A stretch of DNA of 64,000 nucleotides, from positions 169,669 through 233,668 of the forward strand of contig WTPW01000852.1 of assembly GCA_009809945.1 (NCBI GenBank), written 5' to 3'. The position numbers and the translations under genes are program-made. The stretch is from Gigaspora margarita. Lineage: Eukaryota > Glomeromycota > Glomeromycetes > Diversisporales > Gigasporaceae. Positions 1-10,842 of the stretch are shown here, piece by piece. The notes beneath the pieces are model-generated. The model was not told the DNA's origin and searched no databases. It was given only the letters and a program-made list of their open reading frames with translations. Within the stretch, counting starts at the first letter, position 1. The number at the start of each line of letters is the position of its first letter.

Positions 1-1350
1 GCTTCTTATTACAGGAAGTTTATCAAAGAATTTTCCAAAATTGCCAAATCTCTCAATCTCCTATTACAAAAGGACCAACCCTATCATTGAGGTGAGGAAC
101 AAGAAAAAGCTTTTCAAACCTTGAAGGATCATCTTGTCTCTGCACCAATTCTACAATATCCTAACTTTAACCAACCATTCTACGTCCATACTGATGCTTC
201 ACAATCTGGTCTAGGAGTTGTACTAGCTCAAATAGATGAAAACAAAAGAGAACATGTTATTGTATATACTAGCAGAAGCCTATCAAAAGCTGAACAAAAT
301 TACTCCGCTACAGAATTAGAATGCTTAGCTGTAGTGTGGGCCATTGAACACTTTCATCAATATCTTGGAGGAAATCACTTCTACCTCATTACTGATCATG
401 CAGCCTTAAAATGGCTTAGAACTACTAAACTGGTTAGGAAAAGAGCCAGATGGATCATGCGCCTAGAACCCTATAATTTCACTATAATTCATAGAGCAGG
501 AAGAAAACATAATAATGCAGATTCCTTATCAAGAATGTATGAACCAGAGGAATTGTCAGAAGAAGAGCAAGAAGTAAACATGTTTGACCTCCCTACAGAA
601 CAGGAAGCTTTCGATGCATTTCTTGCAGGAAGACCCATTACTATTCCAATGGATAAGGATGAAGAAGAAGTCTTCTATCTTGGGGATATTGAAGAGCTTG
701 ATAAAGATGAAGCCTACCCTACCCTTGAAGACTTTTATCTAAGCAACCTTTGGGATGATTTTGAATCTCTTCCAGGAGCAGAAAAATACCCGATGACCTA
801 TGCTCTAATCTATGAGGAGGAAGAACTTCTCTGGAGATATGAAGTTTTTGACTCAGATGTTATAACTTTCTTCAACCAACAGGGTAATCTAAATTTTAAC
901 CAGATGATGAAAACCCTTATGGCAGATTATACCAGTGAATTTGAGAAATATGAAGGAGCAAAAAAATGGAGATTAGAATATGACCAAGAAAAGAAACAAA
1001 ATGGACTAGAACCAGAAGAACAAGAACCTGAAACCCAAAAAGGTGCCAGAACAATACAGGATCTAGCAGTTGTTAAATGGACCCTACATGATGACCTACC
1101 TCAAACCCTCCTCGATAACATTCGACCACATGAACAAATGATCTTCTCAACTGAAAGAATACAATATGATAACCAATTTTGTACTTGGTATTATATTGAG
1201 CATATTAGTGACAGATTTCATACAAAAACAAAGGAAAAGGCCTTACTAAGGATTGGAAAGGTCCCTGCGCCCAATGTTGGTGTGGAAATAAACTATATAG
1301 CCCATGTGATGAATGCCCTACTTGCTATATTGAACTTAGACTCTGGGTAA
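1..1350 (+). pseudogene. Ty3/gypsy pol fragment: end of reverse transcriptase and RNase H
   Basis: The frame opens at base 1 with the end of a reverse transcriptase (SYYRKFIKEFSKIAKSL, a typical gypsy RT-RNase H junction), so the 5' part of the element lies outside the window. An in-frame TGA at 88-90 stands where the family usually has Trp before the 'EEQEKAFQTLK' segment. From 121 a full RNase H domain follows, with acidic positions in HTDAS, ATELECLA and ITDHAAL and the terminal HNNADSLSR motif. After residue 140 of the open stretch the protein becomes acidic and unfamiliar for about 260 residues. This part may link RNase H to the segment in the next entry. RNase H would degrade the RNA of the RNA-DNA hybrid during retrotransposition. 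The stop makes this copy inactive unless read through. Confidence 0.9.
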
Positions 1351-1616
1351 CAATTAAACGATATCCTATTGAAGAAATAGGAAAGTGCTATTGGAGTACA
1401 CCTGATGGTTATGAAGGTGATGAAATTCCAAACTTACCTGAATTCTACCTCTATGACCCTTTACCCTCGGAACCTTTATTTGGACAACAATCTGATCCTG
1501 TAGTTATTCAACAAAATATTACCAATATTCAAATCAATTACCAAATTATTCAACCCACTTATATCTTAATAGACGTACCTTGGTGGTTACCTTTATTAGA
1601 AACCCTCTCTCCCTAA
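1239..1616 (+). pseudogene. Continuation of gypsy pol in another frame, with a cysteine cluster
   Basis: Around 1240 coding appears to move to another frame, which stays open to TAA at 1614-1616, while the original frame ends at 1350. The new frame begins with a cysteine-rich segment, pattern C-x2-C-x-C-x8-C-x2-C-x2-C over about 20 residues, followed by a Tyr/Pro-rich and hydrophobic tail. The composition suggests a metal-binding knuckle, but I do not recognise the domain. It lies between RNase H and integrase, where most gypsy elements have only a short linker. The frame change is inferred from protein-like composition and was not shown by alignment. Confidence 0.55.
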
Positions 1617-1781
1617 CTTTTAGATGAACATAACAATTTTTTCCCCAATTACCTTTGTAATTCTGTTTGGTGGACTACACCTAACCCTACCTTTTATTCT
1701 TAGATCATAATTTTTTTTTAAACCCCGACAATAAGCTCAATCCAGTCTAGGTAATCAGTATCCTAGCACCCTATTTTCAAA

Positions 1782-3044
1782 ATGGACCCTGAACATTATC
1801 AAAAAATTAAAGTATTTTTAAAACTGCCACCTACCCTTCCCAATTTACAAAAACTCAAAAAGAACAATTACAAAGAAAAAGTCAATATTTTTGTATTAAA
1901 AACAACCAACTTTACAAAAGAAAACAAAAACAAAACCAAGACCTACTGAAAGTAATTCAAAAACATGAGGTTGAAGCTGTTTTGTACCTTATGCACAACC
2001 ATCCCCTTGGAGCACATTTTGGAACTGATAAAATGTTTAACAAAATCAAAAGTTGGTACTATTGGCCTCAAATGTATGAACATATTCGAAACTATGCAAA
2101 GACCTGTGATAGTTGTCAAAAGAGAGGAAAATATCGACAACATGGACCCCTTCACCCTATCAAAGTAGAAAGCACCCTTTGACAAAATTGGAATCGATTT
2201 TGTTGGACCTCTCCCTTCTACTGCTCAAGGAAATAAATATATAATCATTGCTATAGATTATATGACCAAATATCCTGAAGCTAAAGCAGTACCAAATGCC
2301 ACTGCCCAACAAACTGCTGATTTCATCTATGAAGATATCATTTGTAGACATGGATGCCCTAATTTTATACTTTCTGATCGTGGAACACATTTTAATAATT
2401 TGCTCATTGAAGGTTTAATGCAAAAATTTCAAATTAAGCACTTGTTAACTACCCCCTATCATCCACAAACAAATGGATTAGTAGAACGTTTTAATAGAAC
2501 ATTGTGTGAATCCTTAGCTAAATTAGCTAATGACAATACAGAATGGGATAAATTGATACCTTTTGTCCTGTTCTCCTATAGAAGTTCTAAACATGCAACT
2601 ACCAAGTTCACACCCTTCTTACTTGCCTATGGCAGAGAACTGAAGTTGCCTATCTTTGGATTACAAGAAAATTCAGAAGAAAATCTTTTAACAAGATTAT
2701 ACTCGATCGTAGAAGATTTACCTGCCAATCGGGCCCAAGCAAAGAAGAATGTTGAGAAATCTCAACAACGTCAAAAGTTCTACTGGGATAGAAAGCTCAA
2801 GAAAGTTAAACGCCTATTTGAAAAAGAAGAACAAGTATTGTATTACAATGCTGCAAGAGATAAACATTTTACAGGCAAATTATTACCGAAATGGAAAGGA
2901 CCCTATTTCATCCATAGTAAAGTGGCACAAGATGTTTACAAGCTTCGTACCATGGATGGACAGATCTTAGAAACACCAGTCAACACCTACTTACTAAAAA
3001 AGTATTATACCCATCAAACATGGGACCCCATGATCATTATATAG
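1782..3044 (+). pseudogene. Ty3/gypsy integrase
   Basis: An ATG at 1782 opens a short stretch that shifts frame near 1825. The HHCC zinc-binding domain follows (HNHPLGAH, then CDSC, around 1990-2120). A second frameshift near 2180 leads to the integrase core. The catalytic D,D,E are visible in GIDFVGP, LSDRGTHF and GLVERFN. A GPY/F-type C-terminal module (WKGPYFI) lies near 2895-2915, and the frame stops at TAG 3042-3044. Integrase joins the retrotransposon cDNA to host DNA. The 5' ATG and the gap of about 165 bases after the preceding frame raise the possibility that pol is split into two ORFs in this lineage. At least two frameshifts show the copy is dead. Confidence 0.9.
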
Positions 3045-3118
3045 AACATTTCTTTTTTTTTTATTTTTTCTATTTTTATTTTTATTTCTTTCTACTATAA
3101 TTAGCAATTTTAAAAAAG

Positions 3119-3523
3119 ATGACAACAGTATTAGAGTTAGTTATGCAGGAGTTATCTGAGACAGAACCAGCCGATGTTGTTGTAGAACCTCCTCCCTATC
3201 ATCGAAGGGATCGAACTAAAAAGAAGGTTCAAGTAGTATATCGAATTTTAAGAAATATTGCAAGACAAAGATGTAGTGAAAGTTTTCGTATGAAAACTCT
3301 GGTCTATGCTTATTACCTAGGAGAGCTATTGGAAACTAAACCCAAAACTCCAGCCCAACGTACAGTTTTGGCAAATCTCCTAACTAAGCATTATGAAGTA
3401 GCTTCTACTCGGACCTACAAGATCTTTTCACCATATGGTATAGAAGCTATTTATCGAACCAAATTCTTAAATTTGTCCAATATAAAGACTCTCCATACAT
3501 CAGACCTTGTCTTCCTATTTTAA
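3119..3523 (+). CDS. Small ORF downstream of gypsy integrase, function unknown
   Basis: This is a 134-codon open frame starting 75 bases after the integrase stop, behind a T-rich spacer, and ending just before the proposed LTR. The protein is acidic at its N terminus, then has a basic patch (HRRDRTKKK near residue 35) and helix-like Leu/Ala-rich segments. I see no signal peptide, membrane helix or cysteine knuckle, so it does not look like an envelope or a nucleocapsid. I do not recognise it. Its position suggests an accessory gene of the gypsy element. It is intact although pol is broken, which could mean chance or recent decay of pol. It could also be a host fragment captured by the element. 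Confidence 0.5.
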   Translation: MTTVLELVMQELSETEPADVVVEPPPYHRRDRTKKKVQVVYRILRNIARQRCSESFRMKTLVYAYYLGELLETKPKTPAQRTVLANLLTKHYEVASTRTYKIFSPYGIEAIYRTKFLNLSNIKTLHTSDLVFLF

Positions 3524-3558
3524 AGTTCTCATGGAATTCGAAAATAAGCCCAGGAGAA

Positions 3559-4060
3559 TGTTGACCTATGAAAATACACAAAAACGGGCATAACTCTTGA
3601 TTCAGTTATCAGAATTCGATGGAACAACTACCATTCGACTCAGCGCATCAAGACGGTTCGAATGAGCTATAGATCATCTCTGTACGACCACTGGTTGCCA
3701 AGATCGGAACAAATGAACAATCAAGCATAGGATCTACAATTTGATTGGCTAGGAGATCTACTGCGCGCCAAAGTGCATATATGGCATTTATAAAACATGA
3801 CATATTTATAGCATATATGCACTATATTTTATTTATACTATATATGTCATTTATTTCATATATTACATTTATACTATTTATACTATATATTTTATTAGTA
3901 GTAGATATAGCATTTATTGCACATGTAATAGATATAGCCCGTTACATTTGTGAAAAACAAAAATGTATAAAAGCAGCCGATGTGGACCCCAAGTTCAACA
4001 TCGAGTCTTCATACTCTTTCAATAAATAAAACATTTATTTACTACACAAATTAAANAGTT
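3559..4060 (+). repeat. Probable 3' LTR of the gypsy element
   Basis: A purine run (AGGAGAA, 3552-3558) directly precedes TGTTGACC, as a polypurine tract precedes an LTR. Inside are a CCAAT-type box (GATTGG, about 3742), a long AT-rich stretch (3770-3950), a TATA box (TATAAAA, 3966-3972) and an AATAAATAAA signal (4021-4030). The 3' boundary is uncertain because the 5' LTR is outside the window. Confidence 0.55.
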
Positions 4061-4291
4061 ACTAGTATCTTCATATACTTTTAATTGTTACCTCTTTCAT
4101 AATTGCAAATTACCATAAATCTTCTTTGTTAAGTTTTCTTGAAAAATGCCTTTCGACTTAGTTAAATCATAGTAACAAGTGAGGTTACACAAAGTGATCT
4201 CTGTCTAAGGTCGCTCTAGTTACCTACTACCTTAAAAGAAGTAGATATAGAATAACAATAGATACCCCTAATAAAGATAGATAAACAATAT
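4061..4291. other. Spacer without recognisable gene
   Basis: AT-rich sequence with no ORF or repeat I can name. It lies between the proposed LTR and the LINE remnant and may be a decayed part of the latter. Confidence 0.4.
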
Positions 4292-4760
4292 AAAGGCTAC
4301 ACGTTAGAAGCAAAAGTTCCAAACCCATCAGAAAAAAAAAATAGATAAGAAGCAGATTCTCAACAATAGCCTACATGGATGATACAGTCTGGGTATTAGA
4401 CACAAAGGAGCAACTAGAAGCAATTCTACACATAGCAGAATTATTTTACAAATTTGCAGGAATAAAGGTGAATCTGAGCATGTCCATACTGACAACAGCA
4501 AGCAAGCAAATCAAATAGGTGATAATTTACAACAATGAACAAATGAAACTAATTGACAAAAAAGAAACATTTAAAATCTTGGGATGTTGGTTTATAATCA
4601 ACAAATCACACAAAGAAGTGCATAAGCAAATAAAGAAAGATGCAAACATGGATATAAACTGGCTAAAGAAGATATGAATTACAGAAAAATGATAAATCTA
4701 TATAGTAACCTCAGTAGTCCTGACCTGTATACAGTACCTTCAGAAATTATTTATGACTAG
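4292..4760 (+). pseudogene. LINE reverse transcriptase remnant
   Basis: A decayed reading frame contains the RT motif C sequence AYMDDTVWV followed by KEQLEAILHIAELFY and a 'FKILGCWF' segment. These match in order and spacing the AYADDTTW, SKAQLENIVRLAEQFF and IKFLGVFL segments of the LINE at 33933-40281. Several stops interrupt it (about 4516 and 4675). Only the palm-to-thumb part is left, with no endonuclease or RNase H, as for an old truncated copy. Confidence 0.75.
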
Positions 4761-4844
4761 GAACTGGAAACCGGTATGTGTCTGGAGCATTAATACTAGC
4801 TTTGTAATATTATAGCAAAATTACAATCCAAGCAATTTTACATA

Positions 4845-6054
4845 CTGTATTACTGCGAAATAATGCGCACCTGCACAGTGATTTGATCACCTGTGCACTA
4901 TTTTGAGTGCACGCATGTGTGCTATTTTGAGGTAACCTGATTTTTTAAGCAAATATGTATAAGATATTCAAAATAGCGCCCATGTGGAGTATATGAATAT
5001 TTATTTGAAAATAAAAAGCCTGTCAACGAAATGATAGGGCAATCATTATTTAAGATCAGATGACTTTATGACCGATTATGTACAGGTTTTGTTATGTATC
5101 CTTTTATGGTTATTCTGTGATTATTGTCATAAGATTTTGTAACTTGTATTTACAGGTAATTTAAGATTTGCATATGATTTTAAATTCATATGGTTATGAT
5201 TGTTAGATCGGTAATAGGGGAATGGCTGTGGCCAAGTATGAACCAGTGATACAGGAAGAGTATTTAAGGCCAAGAATCTCAGTGAAGAAGGTTATCTTTC
5301 TTTTCGCTATCACTTGCCTTGTGAAGGCTGGCTCTATCTCTCTCCCTTACCCACATGAATTCAAGCAAGCAGTGTTGTTTTTTTGTTATACCAGGTTCTA
5401 CGGCTGCATTAGCAGTGCAAGGACCTGTTGAGTACCTGGCTTCACAGCTGCAAGTGGAAGTGCAAGGACTAGTGCAAGGACCAGTTGTTGTATTTGGCTC
5501 CACGACTGCAAGTGGCAGTACAAGACCAGTTGTTGTATTTGGCTCCATGGCTGCAAGTAGCAGTGCAAGGACCAGTTGCTGTATTTGGCACCACATCTGC
5601 AAGTGGCAGTGCAAGGACCATAAGAATGAACCTCGCTCAAATTGGCAGGAACATAGTTACCGATTCTCTTTACAGCTATGAGAAGATTTGATGGTTTCCC
5701 TCTATATGAAGGCATTTTATCCGTGAATGGTTTCAGATCGTCTCTTTACCTAGGGACAGACAGAGCATTATAGGTGTCCCTTTCATTTGCTGTTGTGATA
5801 AATATATGTATCTGTAGTGGGAAATGTGATTATATATTAGAGCTGCCAAGGGTAGCAAACCCTTATCCCATATGTTTTCCAGATATATTAAATAAAGTTA
5901 TTCAGTTTGTTTGAATAAAGTAAGATGATCGAGCTATATATAGTGCATGCTATTTCAGGACGTGCATAGGCATTATTTCAAAACCCAGTATGCTATTTTT
6001 AGAGGATGCGATTTTCAAAATAATGCCCATGATTGTTATTTCGCGGTAATACGG
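4845..6054. mobile_element. 1.2-kb TIR element with TA duplication (Tc1/pogo-like, non-autonomous)
   Basis: TA lies at 4843-4844 and 6055-6056. The ends are CTGTATTACTGCGAAATAA and, on the other strand, CCGTATTACCGCGAAATAA (17 of 19 identical). Inside both ends the words GCATTATTTTGA and CTATTTTGAG recur, for example at 4900-4935 and 5950-6030. No transposase is visible. The core holds a 46-bp minisatellite. A relative lies at 41639-42628. Confidence 0.75.
5390..5620. repeat. Minisatellite, 45-46 bp unit, about four copies
   Basis: Units begin with 'accagttg' at 5480, 5525 and 5571. A diverged copy at 5423 carries an extra 12 bases, and there are partial units at both ends. The consensus contains GTATTTGGCTCCA and CTGCAAGTGGCAGTGCAAGG. 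Short ORFs on both strands here are by-products of the repeat. Confidence 0.8.
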
Positions 6055-6056
6055 TA

Positions 6057-6504
6057 GTACACGGTTAGCAGGTTTGTTAGTAAAATTTGTTAAAATTTGG
6101 TAATTTTGGGTAAAATTATTTAGATTGGAGTGGCTTGGGTTACATGATGTGCAAAATTTGTTGGTCACTAACTCACGTAGATATGTACAATACTTATAAA
6201 TTTTTGACATGGCAAAATTAGACACAAAAAATTTCAAGTAAAATTGTGCTTTTAGATTAGGGATAAAATCTTGCAATTAAGTTAGAGTTTGAAAATATTT
6301 ATTTGTATAATAACACGTAAAAACAGTTTCATAGACTAAATTTTTGTTTATAAATGTTTGTCTTGCATTATAGTAGATCTTGATATTTGGGCAGCAAAAT
6401 TTTTTAACCCTAATCCTAGGGTCTGCATAATTCGCATAATTTGTAATTTACTGGATGCATAATTTGGCATTTACTAGATCATAATCCTGGACACTCTGGT
6501 TTTT

Positions 6505-6508
<4 letters not shown>
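6057..6508. other. AT-rich spacer
   Basis: I see no gene or ordered repeat here. It ends at a homopolymer A run. Confidence 0.4.
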
Positions 6509-6547
<39 letters not shown>

Positions 6548-6628
6548 AAATTAAAAAAAAATACAAAAAATTAAAAAAAATACAAAAAATTAAAAAAAAA
6601 TACAAAAAATTAAAAAAAATACAAAAAT
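6509..6628. repeat. A33 tract followed by an A-rich 19-bp tandem repeat
   Basis: A run of 33 A (6509-6541) is followed by about four copies of ATACAAAAAATTAAAAAAA. This could be the tail of a retroposed sequence or simple slippage. No TSD was found. Confidence 0.8.
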
Positions 6629-6639
6629 AAACACAATTT

Positions 6640-8420
6640 ACAATACAAATGCAATTTTAACTATCATGCTATATCCCAATTATTGTGCAATGACCCAACT
6701 ATTGTGTTATCATACTAACTACTACTAACAATTATGCTACTGCTACGCCCTATACCAACTAAACAATTGTACTATATTCATTCTAAAAAAAATAAAAAAA
6801 TAGTACTGTATATATATATATATAAAAAAAAACAAAAAAACTAATATATACTAACTTTCATGCTATGCCCATTCTAGCTACAATCCATTCCAATCATACT
6901 ACATTCGTTCTAAAAAAAAGAATGTAAGAACATTAGTACTATAATAAACTAATTAAAAAAAAAACTATCTACTGTGCTATGTTTGTTCTAGCATGTTCTA
7001 TTCATATGATGTTCATTCTAAAGAAAAAAATATAAAAATGTTAGTACTATAATATATATATATAAAAACATAAAAAAAATCTATCGAAACTGTGCTACGT
7101 CCATTCTAGCTAATTACCATACTATGCCTGTTGTAAAAAAAAGAATGTAAGTACTGTAACAAATTAATTTATAAAAAAAAAGAAAAACAATCAACTACAA
7201 TATTTACTTTGCTACATACGTTCTAGTACGTTCTAATCATACTATATTTATTCTAAAGAAAAGAACACAATAATGTTAGTACTGTAATAAACTAATTAAA
7301 AAAATAAAATTTACAGTGGCTGTGCTACATCCGTTCTAGCTAACTACTGTGCTACGTCCATTCCAATTGTACTATGTTCATTCTAAAGAAAAAACAAAAT
7401 AATGTTAGTACTGTAATAAACTAATTAAAAAAAATTTACCATGACTGTGCTGCCATAAATTACCATGCAAGGTACCCGGTTTGATGCGATTTTTTGCAAT
7501 TGAAAAAATTTTAAATCACATGATTTATACATCACATGATGTATAAATAAGTATTTTAAAAATTGATCTACATTATTCGTCACGCCGGATACCTTGCACG
7601 GTAATTTACAGTACATCCATTCTAGCTAACTACCATGCTATGTCCATTCTAAAGAAAAGAACATAAGTTCTGTAACAAACTAATTTATAAAAAAAAGAAC
7701 AACCAACTACAATATCTACCATGCTATGTCCGTTCCAATCATACTATGTTCGTTCTAAAGAAAAGAATGCAATAACATTAGTACTATAATAGACTAATTA
7801 AAAAAAATTTACCATGCCGTGCTATGTCTGTTCTAGCTAACTACTGTGCTATGTCTGTTCTAAAAAAAAGAACATAAGTACTGTAACAAACTAATTTATA
7901 AAAAAAAAGGAACAACCAACTACAATATTTACTGTGCTATGTCCATTCCAATCATACTACGTTCATTCTAAAGAAAAGAACGCAATAACATTAGTACTGT
8001 AGTAAACTAATTAAAAAAAATTTACCGTGACCATGTTATGTCCATTCTAGCTAACTACTGTGCTACGTCTGTTCTAAAGAAAAAAACTAAGTACTGTAAC
8101 AAACTAATTTATAAAAAAAAACCAACTACAATATCTACTGTGCTAAGCCTGTTCTAGCACATTCCAATTGTACTACGTTCATTCTAAAGAAAAGAACACA
8201 ATAACATTAGTACTGTAATAAAATTATTTTAAAAAAAAATCAAATAAAATTTACCTTGACCATGCTGCGTCCATTCTAGCTAACTACCGTGCTATGTTCA
8301 TTCTAAAAAAAGAATGTAAGAATGTTAGTACTGTAATAAACTAATTAAAAAAAACTATCTACCATGCTACATTCGTTCTAGCATGTTCTATTCATACTAC
8401 ATTTGTTCTAAAGAAAAGAA
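6640..8420. repeat. Diverged satellite-like array, about 1.8 kb
   Basis: The same phrases return in order many times: TGCTA(C/T)GTCCATTCTA, GCTAACTACCGTGCTA, TTCTAAAGAAAAGAAC, and TTAGTACTGTAATAAACTAA followed by an A run. Spacing between phrases alternates at roughly 60-150 bases, so it is a higher-order, diverged array. A unique-looking palindromic insert lies at about 7464-7605 (CCATGCAAGGTACCCGG near the left, CCGGATACCTTGCACGG near the right). A related stretch in reverse orientation is at about 63650-63785. Confidence 0.75.
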
Positions 8421-9014
8421 CTAAGAACATTAGTGCTGTAATAAAAAAATAGAAAATAAAAAAAGAACGAAGAACGGCCATACCTTTATATGAAGTCAAG
8501 GGTCTAAGCAACGACAGTTCTAAAAAATAAATATTTTAAAATAAAAAGCAAACAAATAAATAAAATAAAAAATCTGTATTGAGATTCTAAAAAAGCATTT
8601 TTTAAATTACTATGATACTGTATAAAAAGCGCGTTAAACCTCTGTTGCTATTGCACAACTGTGCAAATATAGGTACACGGCATGATAGATGGAAAATACC
8701 ACAACTACATTTTTGATAATTTTGATATAAACATATCAAAAATGTAGTTTCAGTTATCACTTAGCATAGAAGTATAAGTCCTATGCTTCACTCCAGACAA
8801 TTATACAAAAAATCAATATAAATTTCTAAATATGTAAATTTATTGCTTAGCAAATTAATAATAATAATATACAAATTTAGTAATATGTTACTCCTATGCA
8901 AATTATTAATAAATATTGGTATACAAATTTAGCAATATATACTACTAACAAATTAATAAAATGCAATATGCAATTATGTAATAGTAATTACAATACATAT
9001 ATTAAATAATAATA
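8421..9014. other. Sequence between the satellite and the Tc1 relic, with a short hairpin
   Basis: This AT-rich stretch includes an inverted repeat (ACTACATTTTTGAT at 8704-8717 against ATCAAAAATGTAGT at 8735-8748) and several ACAAATTTAG(C/T)AATATG-like words (8860-8940). Similar words occur inside the Tc1 element at 10843-12085. It is probably the 3' non-coding part of the Tc1 relic on the minus strand. Confidence 0.5.
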
Positions 9015-10008
9015 CATCAGTATTTGCAAATATAACCTCTATTAGCAATAGCTTTAGTAATATAATTTGGCATACAGTTGATTAAATTCATGAAAATTTA
9101 TGCATTTGTCTTTTTATTTCTCTAAAAACACTGTTTTCAATGGTTTCTATATTCTTGAAGTGGTCTTCATTGTTTACTCTATTTTTTTGTATCTTCTATA
9201 TGTTCTTAATTGGATTTATATTCAGAGATTGTACTGCTATTGAAATGTTGGATATTTTCAGCTCTCATCTATTCTCAAGTATATCTTGAATATAGATAGA
9301 TGAATTATCTTTCTGAAAAATTTTATCACCTCCATGTTCTGCAAATAATTTATATCAGAATGGTACATAAAATTTTCCTCAATACTTTTATACTATTTCT
9401 TTATTTTATAAAAGCCAATAGTTCTTTTTTCTTATTAGTAAACATATTATTATCCTTCTTCTACTTCTAAATGTTGGTACTATAGTAAGGCTTATATTAA
9501 TCTTTATTTTGTTTCTATATGATATGTGTTAGTGAACAACCACCAATTTCAATTAATAATTTATTACTAAACATAATCTACTGCCAATCATTTATGCTCT
9601 AAATGATATAAACATTACATCAGACAAGTCATGCTTTAGCTTGTTTTTGAGTTAAACCTGGTTTCAAGGCAGCTATATGTCTCCATATTCCATGTTTGTG
9701 CAAGAAGTTTCTTGTGGTTGCTTGTAAAATATTAATACTATTACTAGTTAAGATTTTATAAAGAGGAAAATTTCTATAATTAAATACTGTACTAATACAG
9801 TAAGACTTAGTTCATTCTCATTAGTTATAATTGATGGCCTTTCTGAATGTGAAACAGTTTTAATACTTCCTCATTGTCTAAGTTAAGTTAAAAAAAATAG
9901 CTGGTTATAGTTTATTGATGTAGCAATAAATGTTATAGTAGCTCCAACATTATGCATTCCAATAATTTATTCTTTTTCAAAGTTGATTAATTAAATATTC
10001 CTTGGCAT
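9015..10008 (-). pseudogene. Tc1-like transposase relic
   Basis: Read on the minus strand from an ATG at 10008, the broken frames show the same order of segments as the plus-strand Tc1 copy at 10997: MPRN, an HTH-like start, PTFRSRRR, the 'NPI.NI' motif around the catalytic Glu (about 9190-9230, where Lys replaces Glu), and a C-terminal 'INSMPNYITKAIANRGYICKY'-like part split over frames (about 9025-9110). Stops and shifts are dense. A Tc1 transposase cuts and pastes its element at TA sites. This copy is ancient and dead. I could not fix its terminal repeats. Confidence 0.75.
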
Positions 10009-10328
10009 GTTTGTAGTTAATAATAGTAAAATACTTCTGAGGGTACTGTACCCAACACATTAATATATCGTCTCTGAGTTTCTCTCATAGTATTTTATGC
10101 AACTCAGAAAATCATAGAGATATTTACACAAAATTCCGAATCGAATGGTTTCACACATATGTTCAAAAAATTATGTGGTTGGAATACTTGAATGAATCAA
10201 CAATATAATTATAATATTGAGGCAAGGCATGTTACAAGATACTAGATCAATTGTATGATTCCTACTATATTATGTGGTATATCTGTACTGGATGTATTTA
10301 ATATTAAATTTAAATCTATTAACTCTCT

Positions 10329-10385
<57 letters not shown>

Positions 10386-10842
10386 TTAAGAAATATCATA
10401 TAAACATTCAAGAATTGTGAGAAAACCGCTTAGGGCCACTTTAAATCAATAAAAAAATTCGTGTCAAAAGATGCTTCTTTTATGTAACATACTGCATGAA
10501 TTATTATATCAATATGAAATAAGTATAATATCAAGATATTTTATTTTATAATTTAAATTAATTTATAGTACATAGAGTTAAATATGGTTTAATTTTAGTT
10601 TTGACAACAAAAGTTTATAGCATTATTTATTATTACATGATTCATAACATCATTTCTGTCATTTATACATTATACTGATACTTTATCATCAGGTTTGACA
10701 TTATATTTTTTACTTATCGCATCAAATATTTCACATTCTATTAAACATTGCGTCAAAACGAATATAAATTTGTTATATGCAGTGTATATATAAGTGTATT
10801 TTTTTTGGTTCTAAGGGACTCTGGATAGCGTATAGATATGTT
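10009..10842. other. Non-coding stretch with a 54-base T tract
   Basis: T54 lies at 10331-10384. The rest is AT-rich. The part before the T tract is probably the 5' flank of the minus-strand Tc1 relic. No gene is seen. Confidence 0.5.

Noticed and set aside
5222-5715. Several overlapping ORFs on both strands
   Set aside because: They arise from the 45-46-bp minisatellite, whose unit has few stops. No domain is visible.
10331-10384. Long T tract as evidence of a retroposed gene
   Set aside because: No TSD, exon-like sequence or poly(A) signal was found next to it. It is left as a homopolymer.
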